A stretch of 64,000 nt of DNA from Methanosarcinaceae archaeon. Its GTDB lineage: Archaea; Halobacteriota; Methanosarcinia; Methanosarcinales; Methanosarcinaceae. The notes beneath the pieces were generated by a model, which was given only the letters and a program-made list of their open reading frames with translations, was not told where the DNA came from and made no database searches. Both the position numbers and the translations under genes were made by a program. The stretch covers positions 1 to 64,000 of the forward strand of contig JAUWQD010000007.1 in NCBI GenBank assembly GCA_030611265.1. The letters are read 5' to 3'. Positions 53,307-60,705 of the stretch are shown here, one piece after another. Numbering within the stretch: the stretch's first letter is position 1; each line of letters starts with the position of its first letter.

Positions 53307-54140
53307 TTATTTAAGGATTACTCCTTTGTACACTGTCTCAGCAGGACCTTCCATAAAAGCAATATCATTTATTATGGATATGTTCAGATCTCCGCCTTTT
53401 GTGTGAACCTGAATATCATTGCCAAGACCTTTGAGAGTGTGTGCAAGATATGCACTCGCTACCGAACCCGTACCGCAACTCAATGTTTCATCCTCAATCC
53501 CTCGCTCGTAGGTCCTGATGGTGATCTCATTATTCGACTCCATCTTCGCGAAATTCACATTCGCACCATTTGGGAATATAGGATCAAACCTGATCTTTGG
53601 CGCAATTTCCAGAATATCAAGGTCAAGGTCATCAACAAAGACAATCGCATGTGGAACACCCGTGTTTATCACAGAAACACTGTACCCATGCATTTCCACA
53701 TCAATGAACTCATCATCTGCATCACCTTTTGCAGGGATCTGTGCACGGGTCTTAAGAGGCTGCCCCATATTGACCTTTACCCAGAATCCAGTATCATCCG
53801 TTCGCGTATCAGCAGGAAGTACACCCGCCATAGTCTCAACTATAGCAGTCCCTACATCAATGTGACCACTATCAAAAGCATACTTAACAAGGCATCGAAT
53901 ACCATTCCCGCACATCTCGGCTTCTGATGAATCCGGCTGAAAGAGACGCATTTTCATATCTGCCTTGTCAGATCGGGAGATAAAAAGAACACCGTCAGCC
54001 CCTATGCCAAACCGGCGGTCACAGTACTTTACAGCAAATTCAGCTTTGTCAGTATCAGAAATTATTTTTTTCACAAACTCATCGATTACGATAAAATCGT
54101 TACCATTGCCATGAAGTTTTGTAAATTCAATCATATGCAC
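53307..54140 (-). CDS. dapF: Diaminopimelate epimerase
   Basis: This 277-residue cofactor-free racemase converts LL- to meso-diaminopimelate in lysine synthesis. The two catalytic cysteines are in EMCGNGIRCLVKYA near residue 80 and LSCGTGSVASAYLA near residue 220. The N-terminus FTKLHGNGNDFIVID is diagnostic. It is a single gene with an AT-rich upstream region. The start may be MIEFTKLHG, two codons after the first Met. Confidence 0.96.
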   Translation of the reverse strand: MHMIEFTKLHGNGNDFIVIDEFVKKIISDTDKAEFAVKYCDRRFGIGADGVLFISRSDKADMKMRLFQPDSSEAEMCGNGIRCLVKYAFDSGHIDVGTAIVETMAGVLPADTRTDDTGFWVKVNMGQPLKTRAQIPAKGDADDEFIDVEMHGYSVSVINTGVPHAIVFVDDLDLDILEIAPKIRFDPIFPNGANVNFAKMESNNEITIRTYERGIEDETLSCGTGSVASAYLAHTLKGLGNDIQVHTKGGDLNISIINDIAFMEGPAETVYKGVILK

Positions 54141-54257
54141 ATGTATTGTTCATATTTATATAAGTAGTTCGCGCATCCGAGTTGCGCCTCGGGAGGGCGC
54201 ATCGAAGTATCTCCGCTGCGTTTCGATACTTCCATTAGGTGGACATCCACAATTACA

Positions 54258-54482
54258 CATTTGGCAAAATACATATTCAGGGATTTTTGTCCTGCACGCG
54301 CTTTCTACTTGCTTGAAATGCCAGAGAACGGTGCTATACTCCCACTAATAATACTGGGGGCTGTGCCGGCAGGCGGCGTTGTTATTCCACGATTTTTCTG
54401 TAGGTATCCCTGTCCACTTGGAGCTTATACGGCAGTAGTCGCAAAAAAGGAGTATATACGAACTCGCACTATATATTTATAA
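54258..54482 (+). pseudogene. Fragment of a NapH-like 4Fe-4S membrane polyferredoxin
   Basis: The frame reads IFRDFCPARAFYLLEMPENG and RFFCRYPCPLGAYTAVVAKK, the FCRYxCPLGA signature of the NapH/NosR/MauN membrane ferredoxins. Upstream membrane segments and the second cluster half are missing, and the frame ends inside the AT-hairpin repeat at 54461. Probably a gene remnant. The gap around it (54141-54558) otherwise holds only an imperfect GC-rich inverted repeat near 54170-54240 (TCGAAGTATC...GATACTTC). Confidence 0.55.
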
Positions 54483-54490
54483 ATTATATG
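54461..54490 (+). repeat. AT-hairpin repeat family copy
   Basis: AACTCGCACTATATATTTAT followed by AAATTATATG. It is the fourth copy of the family (13609, 20969, 35548). It overlaps the end of the polyferredoxin fragment and lies about 70 bases upstream of the AMP phosphorylase gene. Confidence 0.6.
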
Positions 54491-54558
54491 CAGTAAAAAA
54501 GTAAATCTATTTATCCATTGCCGCAAATCAAAACTACACAAAAACGCAAGGTGAAACA

Positions 54559-56085
54559 ATGCAATTAAAAGTACAACCTCTTGATATTAAAGTCGGAAAA
54601 TTCAAAGTAGTCCTGAATACTATCGATGCAAAGGAACTGGGCGTCAACGAAGGCGACCGTGTATATGTGAAGGACCATGAGAGTCTGACAGCGATTGTGG
54701 ATACTACTGAAGACATGATCGCACCCGGCATGATAGGTGTATATCATGAGGTTGCGGAACGGCTTCAAAGAGCATGGACCGAGCCGGTTGAAGTGATGCC
54801 TGCAACACGTCCGAAATCTACTGAGGTCATCAAAAAGATGATGGATCAGGAGAAACTGACAGAGGATGAAATTTATTTGGTTGTCAAGGATATTGTGGAT
54901 GAAAGTCTAAGCGATATCGAATTGTCTTCATTCATAACATCATCTTATATTAATGACCTTAGTGATGATGAGACCGAGTGGCTCACAAAAGCAATGATCG
55001 ATACCGGTGACAGGATCGAGTTTGAAACTCACCCTATCATGGATAAACACTCGATTGGCGGTGTTCCCGGTAATAAAATATCTCTCCTTGTTGTTCCTAT
55101 TGTTGCAGCGAATGGATTGCTGATCCCAAAAACAAGTTCCAGGGCTATCACAGGTGCAGGCGGAACAGCAGATCTGATGGAAATACTCGCACCGGTTGAA
55201 TTCAACGCAGCACAGATCAAGGAAATGACTGAGAAGGTTGGCGGGGTAATTGTATGGGGAGGTGCGACAAATATTGCGCCTGCGGATGACAAGCTTATCA
55301 GGATCGAGTATCCTCTTTCTGTTGATCCCCATTGCCAGCTTTTGGCATCCATAATGGCAAAGAAAGGTGCTGTTGGCGCGGATAATGTGGTTATCGATAT
55401 CCCCACAGGTGCAGGCACCAAGATACCGAACGTTCAGGCCGGTCGCAAACTCGCACGCGACCTTATTAATCTCGGTGAGAGACTGGGCATGAACGTTGAC
55501 TGCGCATTGACATACGGCTCTTCTCCGATCGGCAGGACTGTGGGACCCGCACTTGAGGTTATTGAAGCATTGAAAGTGCTTGAGACAGGTGAAGGTCCGA
55601 ACAGCCTGATCGAAAAAAGCGCGGTACTTGCCGGAATGCTGCTTGAGATGGGGGGGGTGGCAGCTAAAGGTCAGGGGCACAATCTTGCTATTGAGACAAT
55701 TAAAAACGGTAAGGCTTTGGCAAAATTGAAGCAAATTATAGAGATTCAGGGCGGCGACCCGAATGTTACTCATAAGGATATTGTGGTAGGAGAGCATACC
55801 GCAGAACTGCGTGCGCAAACAAACGGATATATCATTGAGTTTGATAACAAGCGGCTTGTTGAGATCGCAAGGCTCGCAGGTGCGCCAAACGATAAAGGTG
55901 CAGGCGTGCTCATCCACAAAAAGCGCGGGGAATCTGTTGAGAAAGACCAACCTGTGCTCACTATCTATGCAGAAAAGGAGTGGAAGTTGAGCAATGCACT
56001 TGTGAATGCACAGCGTGATATGCCTCTCATTGTCGAAGGAATGTTGCTTGAGCGAGTGATGGATGTCAGGGAGATTCAATCTTAA
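54559..56085 (+). CDS. deoA: AMP phosphorylase (archaeal DeoA family)
   Basis: This 508-residue protein catalyses phosphorolysis of AMP to adenine and ribose 1,5-bisphosphate in the archaeal nucleotide salvage pathway that can feed RuBisCO form III. The archaeal N-terminal extension (about 85 residues) precedes the thymidine-phosphorylase-like core: MDKHSIGGVPGNKISLLVVP and SSRAITGAGGTADLMEILAP, then KKGAVGADNVVIDIPTGAGT. The length is standard. An AAGGTG site precedes the ATG at 54559. RuBisCO and ribose-bisphosphate isomerase genes are not in the window. Confidence 0.94.
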   Translation: MQLKVQPLDIKVGKFKVVLNTIDAKELGVNEGDRVYVKDHESLTAIVDTTEDMIAPGMIGVYHEVAERLQRAWTEPVEVMPATRPKSTEVIKKMMDQEKLTEDEIYLVVKDIVDESLSDIELSSFITSSYINDLSDDETEWLTKAMIDTGDRIEFETHPIMDKHSIGGVPGNKISLLVVPIVAANGLLIPKTSSRAITGAGGTADLMEILAPVEFNAAQIKEMTEKVGGVIVWGGATNIAPADDKLIRIEYPLSVDPHCQLLASIMAKKGAVGADNVVIDIPTGAGTKIPNVQAGRKLARDLINLGERLGMNVDCALTYGSSPIGRTVGPALEVIEALKVLETGEGPNSLIEKSAVLAGMLLEMGGVAAKGQGHNLAIETIKNGKALAKLKQIIEIQGGDPNVTHKDIVVGEHTAELRAQTNGYIIEFDNKRLVEIARLAGAPNDKGAGVLIHKKRGESVEKDQPVLTIYAEKEWKLSNALVNAQRDMPLIVEGMLLERVMDVREIQS

Positions 56086-56184
56086 TCACTCTACCCCGCA
56101 GCTCTGCTGCGATTGGGTGTGCCGTCGCAACGTTTGACTGAAATATCTGATAAGAAAGTTGGCAATCCATTCATTTACCAATGT

Positions 56185-57270
56185 TCACGGGTAGTTGCAC
56201 TTGATCCCGCTCGGGTCAAAACACCTGTTACATGATACACATGAAACCTGTTCGCTCTCCCCGCTTTTGAGTTTCATTATCAGGTCAGGCTCACGGATAA
56301 ATGGTCGGCTCATGGAAACCATATCTGCATATCCATCGCTTATCAGTGATTCCATCATGGTTCTTGACCGTACCCCGCCAACAAGTATGATGGGTATGTC
56401 CACTGCTTCTTTGATCGCCTTTGAGTATTGCTTGAAATAGGCTTCCTTTTCAGGATTGTCAATGCCGGAGCGTGACATTACTTCTCCTGCTTCGGAAATT
56501 CCGCCGCTTACTTCTATTGCACAAATGCCGTTCTGCTCAAGTATCTTTGCGATCTCAACACATTCGGAAGCATCCAACCCGACTTTTCCTGATCTTTCAT
56601 CAAATCCATCTGTGGCATTCAATTTGACCATTATAGGAAAATCTTCACCTATCATCTGGCGTATACGCTTGATAATATCAACGACGATCTGTGTTCTTTT
56701 CTCAACCGATCCACCCCATCTGTCGTTTCGCTGATTTGTGTAAGGAGAAATGAAATTACTGAGCAGGAATCCGTGTGCGCAGTGCAGTTGTACGCCATCG
56801 AACCCGGCTTCTTTTGCACGTCTGGCAGCATTTGCGAAATCCTCAATGGTTTCGAGGATGTCGGACTCTGTCATTTCCATGGGTGTAATGCCGGATGATG
56901 TGTCAGTGACAGCCGATGGTGCAATGGGAATTGGATATTCATGAGTGGGCTTTGCCTGACGTCCTCCGTGTACGATCTGGATCACGATCTTGCTTTTGTA
57001 CTTGTGTACTCTTGATATGATGTCTTGATATGGTTCAATGAAACTGTCATCATATATCCCCTGCTGATTGTCGCTGCTTTTTCCACGGGGATTCACATAG
57101 GAATAGCCTGTGATGATAAGTCCGACCTTGTTTTTGGCAAGTTCTTCATATATGTCGCCGATTTTGGATGTGGGACATCCATTCTCATCTGCAAGCCATT
57201 CATGGGTTGCCGAGCGAACAAAACGATTTTGGATATTAAGGTTGCATACGGTTATGGGTTCAAAGATCAT
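56185..57270 (-). CDS. NADH:flavin oxidoreductase, Old Yellow Enzyme family
   Basis: This 361-residue FMN-binding TIM barrel has IFEPITVCNLNIQNRFVRSA and GVQLHCAHGFLLSNFISPYT with the His of the active site. It also has NQRNDRWGGSVEKRTQIVVD, then IPIILVGGVRSRTMMESLIS for FMN phosphate. The C-terminus ends CVSCNRCFDPSGIKCNYP, a partial cysteine motif resembling the 4Fe-4S site of multidomain OYE relatives without the C-terminal FAD/NAD domain. The substrate is unknown. Confidence 0.92.
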   Translation of the reverse strand: MIFEPITVCNLNIQNRFVRSATHEWLADENGCPTSKIGDIYEELAKNKVGLIITGYSYVNPRGKSSDNQQGIYDDSFIEPYQDIISRVHKYKSKIVIQIVHGGRQAKPTHEYPIPIAPSAVTDTSSGITPMEMTESDILETIEDFANAARRAKEAGFDGVQLHCAHGFLLSNFISPYTNQRNDRWGGSVEKRTQIVVDIIKRIRQMIGEDFPIMVKLNATDGFDERSGKVGLDASECVEIAKILEQNGICAIEVSGGISEAGEVMSRSGIDNPEKEAYFKQYSKAIKEAVDIPIILVGGVRSRTMMESLISDGYADMVSMSRPFIREPDLIMKLKSGESEQVSCVSCNRCFDPSGIKCNYP

Positions 57271-57314
57271 GTTGCATCACCAATTGTCAGTAAAGTAGGA
57301 TAAACGAACGCGAC

Positions 57315-57524
57315 TTATATGCCTTTCTTTCCGCTCTGGAATATGTAGATGTAGAGAATAGGCAGGATTCCGGCGGTGTTCAACACAAGCATTGCTATGA
57401 ACCAGTATTTCTGGTTGTTTCGGGCTGCTTTCCACAGTGCGATACCTTTCCAGAACAGTTCCCAAAATACCAGTACCAGTATGATACTCAATAATATTGT
57501 ATTTAATGGAGCAAATTCAAACAT
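57315..57524 (-). CDS. Small two-helix membrane protein (DUF5652-like) behind ccmC
   Basis: This 69-residue protein has two membrane segments, TILLSIILVLVFWELFWKGI and WFIAMLVLNTAGILPILYIY, with the WKxxALW and NTxGILPxxYIY motifs of DUF5652-type proteins. It starts 60 bases after ccmC. In bacteria the small membrane protein CcmD follows ccmC, and this gene takes that place, although DUF5652 proteins are also found elsewhere. A role in heme delivery is speculative. Confidence 0.75.
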   Translation of the reverse strand: MFEFAPLNTILLSIILVLVFWELFWKGIALWKAARNNQKYWFIAMLVLNTAGILPILYIYIFQSGKKGI

Positions 57525-57583
57525 GTTATTTCAACGTCCATCTGTTGATTCAGTGTATCGCAGTTGTGTGTCGGTAGTTGCTT

Positions 57584-58291
57584 CTATGGAAGCGCCTGTT
57601 TTGTTGCATTAATTTCTTCCTGTAGATTCTCATTTTTCACTTTATACGCGAGTATCGTTGCAAACAGCAGGAAAAATGCAATGAAATTCATAAGCAAGGT
57701 AAGTTGTAGTGATGTGCCTTCAAGACCGCCACTTGAGCCCTGTGCGCTTGGTCCGAACATGAGTGGGTGTGCCGTTCTCCACATTCGAATTGATAGGAAA
57801 CTTAGCGGTACGGACGCAAAACCGACAATTCCAAAGACTGCCGAGAGGCGCGCGCGTTTTTCAGGTTCTTCAATTGCCTGTCGCATCATAAGATATGCAA
57901 GATACACCAAGAACAGTGCGAGGGATGTTGTAAGTCTTGGTTCCCATACCCAGTACCAGCCCCATGTGGCTTTTGCCCAGATGGAGCCGGTCACAAGTAC
58001 CAGTAATGCAAATATTGAACCAACCTCTGCTGCTGAACGTGCCAACACATCCCAGTTGTGTGTTCCTTTCTTAAGGTACATTATACTTGCAACAAATACT
58101 ACAAAGAACGCAAGATAGGAAGTTATTGCAATTGGCAGGTGGAAATAAAATATCTTAAAGCTGCTGTCAAGGAGCTGCCCTGATGCATCTTTCATCTGTG
58201 GCAGGAAAAAGAAGATCATGTATGTGGCAATAAGCATGACAATGGCAGTGATGATCGATAATATATTGGTTTTTTTGGAATTTGTTGACAT
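57584..58291 (-). CDS. ccmC: Cytochrome c maturation protein CcmC
   Basis: This 235-residue, six-helix heme-handling protein has the tryptophan-rich motif WGWYWVWEPRLTTSLALF (WGxYWxW(D/E)xRL; Glu replaces the common Asp). The two heme-ligand histidines are in FKIFYFHLPIAI and MWRTAHPLMF. CcmC loads heme onto CcmE, which is not in this window. The stop is TAG. It is separated from ccmB by a nucleotidyltransferase gene and a HEPN remnant. Confidence 0.94.
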   Translation of the reverse strand: MSTNSKKTNILSIITAIVMLIATYMIFFFLPQMKDASGQLLDSSFKIFYFHLPIAITSYLAFFVVFVASIMYLKKGTHNWDVLARSAAEVGSIFALLVLVTGSIWAKATWGWYWVWEPRLTTSLALFLVYLAYLMMRQAIEEPEKRARLSAVFGIVGFASVPLSFLSIRMWRTAHPLMFGPSAQGSSGGLEGTSLQLTLLMNFIAFFLLFATILAYKVKNENLQEEINATKQALP

Positions 58292-58406
58292 CTTGTCACC
58301 TTAATGTGTTAAGTGAATTTGCAGTTTGTGAATATTAATTATGTTATTTTATCGTAACTATTCAGCTATTCTTAAGACTGGATGCCGATGGTTAAAATAT
58401 GTTTAT

Positions 58407-58677
58407 TTATAGTTTAGTCATAACAAATGCACGAGATTTTTCGGTATTCTCCAAAGCATTTTTTGCTTCTTCTGGAGTTGCCCAGTAGCCAGGATAGCAA
58501 AATTCAACCGCAAAATCTGTAATTCCTTCAATTATTGGTTCCAATTGTTCAAAGTTTGGATCATACTTTTCACATTCAAGAACAAGTGCAAACAGATTAT
58601 GTATTTTTCTTGGCTCATCATTTTTGGAGATTTGCGGATAACAGGTCCTTGTCCGCTTTTTCAATCCATTCATGCAC
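58407..58677 (-). pseudogene. HEPN-domain gene with deletion and frameshift
   Basis: From GTG 58677 the frame reads HEWIEKADKDLLSANLQK and then stops (58618-58620), the normal start of a HEPN protein. The rest, EPRKIHNLFALVLECEKYDP and NFEQLEPIIEGITDFAVEFC, continues in another frame that can start at ATG 58673. The central segment around the FHxxQ-xEKYLKA helix is missing. So the HEPN toxin has suffered an internal deletion plus a frame change. A shorter, out-of-register 88-codon frame remains open. The preceding MntA-type gene overlaps its start. Confidence 0.8.
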
Positions 58678-58993
58678 TATTTCGAGCATATACCATTTTT
58701 CCTTCACTCAATATTCTCTTGATAAAAGGATCTCCGATATCAAGTCGATTCTGTATTTCGTCAGGAGTTCGAACAATTAAATCCATAGGCACATAACCAT
58801 CTCGGCATGCTTTTCTAATGGATGCAGCTCTTTTTATTGGCCTCTCATTTGATTTCATTACAATTAATAGATCAAGATCACTATCTTTGGTTGGTTCGCC
58901 CCATGCATATGATCCAAAAAGAATGATTTTTTCAGGATGAACACTATTGATGATTTTCGTAGTGATATCTTGAATGTGTTCTCTTGAAATCAT
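58670..58993 (-). CDS. MntA-type minimal nucleotidyltransferase (antitoxin of a HEPN-MNT pair)
   Basis: This 107-residue protein has IILFGSYAWGEPTKDSDLDL followed by LIVMK. The GSxxxG...DxD signature of the minimal nucleotidyltransferases is intact. In HEPN-MNT systems MntA AMPylates the HEPN RNase and neutralises it. Its stop overlaps the HEPN remnant start (ATGA), the usual coupling. The pair lies within the ccm locus between ccmB and ccmC. Confidence 0.9.
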   Translation of the reverse strand: MISREHIQDITTKIINSVHPEKIILFGSYAWGEPTKDSDLDLLIVMKSNERPIKRAASIRKACRDGYVPMDLIVRTPDEIQNRLDIGDPFIKRILSEGKMVYARNSA

Positions 58994-59215
58994 GATTAAG
59001 GACCCATGTTATTTTATATGTATGTGAAAGTTGTTATTATTTATTAAAGTAGCGTAGCCTGTTTCATGGGGAATTCAATTACTCCTCAAAACACACAATA
59101 AGTTGATTCTGAATACTACAATTGACCAGCCAATTTTAGCATCAGGAATTGGTTAGGTAAAGCGAATATTTTATGCTAAATTGGGATGCTGAATAGTCAC
59201 ACAATTTATTTGATT

Positions 59216-59890
59216 TCAGTCCCCGATCGCATATTCAAACACAAGTTGGGCCATGACAAAGAATATGATGTCATAGACCAAAAGCAGGCGAAGTTCTCCT
59301 GATATGTCGCTGATGTCACCATTTGCCAATATTTTGCCGGTTGCGAGAACCGCAGGGATTATGACCGGGATTATGACTGGTAAGAGAAGTATCGGCAAGA
59401 GTAATTCGCGGGTGCGCGTGTTGACTGTGAGTGCGGATAGCAGGGTTCCTACAGATATGAAGCCAATTGTTCCAAGTACTATCACAACTGCGAGTCCGAG
59501 CAATCCCTGGATGTTGTAATTGAACATTACGGCAAATAATGGAATTGTGATGAGCTCGACGAGGAACATGATGACTACGTTCGAGATTGCTTTTCCATTG
59601 TATATCGCGCTTCTATCAACAGGGCAGAGCTTCAATCCTTCCAAACATCCATTTTCGAGTTCACTTGCAAATGAGCGTGAAAGTCCGAGCATTCCTGCAA
59701 AGGTAAAAGCGATCCACAGCACGCCGGGTGCAAGTTGGCTGACGATCTTTGAGTCGCCCAGCAGGTCTCCAAAGGATACGCTGAATATTACTATGACCAG
59801 AAGTGAAAAGATGACCATTGAATTTAGCATCTGCTTTGTGCGAAATTCGGCTTTGAGGTCTTTTGCTGCAATATGTAAACTTCGGATCAT
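59216..59890 (-). CDS. ccmB: Cytochrome c maturation protein CcmB
   Basis: This 224-residue membrane permease of the CcmAB transporter has KDLKAEFRTKQMLNSMVIFS at the start and APGVLWIAFTFAGMLGLSRS. FASELENGCLEGLKLCPVDR is the diagnostic CcmB loop. About six membrane helices can be read. It lies 24 bases after ccmA on the same strand. CcmA and CcmB use ATP to release holo-CcmE. Confidence 0.94.
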   Translation of the reverse strand: MIRSLHIAAKDLKAEFRTKQMLNSMVIFSLLVIVIFSVSFGDLLGDSKIVSQLAPGVLWIAFTFAGMLGLSRSFASELENGCLEGLKLCPVDRSAIYNGKAISNVVIMFLVELITIPLFAVMFNYNIQGLLGLAVVIVLGTIGFISVGTLLSALTVNTRTRELLLPILLLPVIIPVIIPAVLATGKILANGDISDISGELRLLLVYDIIFFVMAQLVFEYAIGD

Positions 59891-59914
59891 TCAAACTCCA
59901 TGATTTAATTCTGT

Positions 59915-60631
59915 TTACTCATGTACAAACGATTCATAGGTTGCTTTAAAATCATCAATACTTCCAACATCGTGCCGCAGTTTGTCGAATACGATCTTAC
60001 CATTGTTCAGTATCAATACCCTGTCACACATTTTCAGGCTTCTGTCAATGTTGTGTGATATCATTATCTTGGTCGTGTTCTGTGCATCGAGACCTCGAAG
60101 CACATTTTCAAAAGTAGATGCAGCGTGCTGGTCAAGTCCTGTGTAAGGTTCATCAAGGAAAAGGATAGAGGGTTCATGTATCAATGCCCTGGCAATGGAT
60201 AGTCGTTGTTTCATGCCGCGTGAGAATGTTCCTACACGGTCGTTTGAGCGGTATTCAAGTCCGACCTGCTCTATGAGTTCATCAACTCTGGCATCAAGGT
60301 GGTTCTTGTCCATGCCATACATGCGTCCAAAAAACCGCAGGTTCTCCTCGGCTGTCAATTCACTATAGAGGTATGTCTCATGCGAGATGGAACCGATTCG
60401 CTTTCGAATCTCTACGGGGTCATCTTTCACATTGAATCCATCAATTGAGATCGAACCTGCGGATGGTTCTACAAGTGTTGACATGATCTTCATGAGCGTG
60501 GTCTTACCCGCTCCATTCGGACCAAAGATCGTTATGAATTCTCCTTTTTTGATATCGAGATCTATGTTTTTTAAAACACGATGACTTCCAAAGGCTTTTG
60601 ATAGAGATTTGATTGACACTATATTTTCCAT
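59915..60631 (-). CDS. ccmA: Cytochrome c maturation ABC ATPase CcmA
   Basis: This 238-residue ABC ATPase has Walker A TIFGPNGAGKTTLMKIM, signature TFSRGMKQRLSIARAL (FSRGM in place of LSGGQ, common in this family), Walker B ILFLDEPYTGLD and switch His in MISHNIDRSL. It precedes ccmB, and the pair forms the transporter of the Ccm system. The assignment to CcmA rather than another ABC exporter rests on ccmB and ccmC in the same locus. Confidence 0.9.
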   Translation of the reverse strand: MENIVSIKSLSKAFGSHRVLKNIDLDIKKGEFITIFGPNGAGKTTLMKIMSTLVEPSAGSISIDGFNVKDDPVEIRKRIGSISHETYLYSELTAEENLRFFGRMYGMDKNHLDARVDELIEQVGLEYRSNDRVGTFSRGMKQRLSIARALIHEPSILFLDEPYTGLDQHAASTFENVLRGLDAQNTTKIMISHNIDRSLKMCDRVLILNNGKIVFDKLRHDVGSIDDFKATYESFVHE

Positions 60632-60705
60632 TGGGGGTTATAATGGTATTACTGTAAATTAACGTTTTGATAGTTTAAGTTTGATTATCGATTAAATGTG
60701 AATAT

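Noticed and set aside
54940-56079. A 379-codon minus-strand frame opposite the AMP phosphorylase gene
   Set aside because: It lies wholly antisense to a gene with clear family motifs and shows no recognisable domain; its length follows from the codon bias of the real gene.
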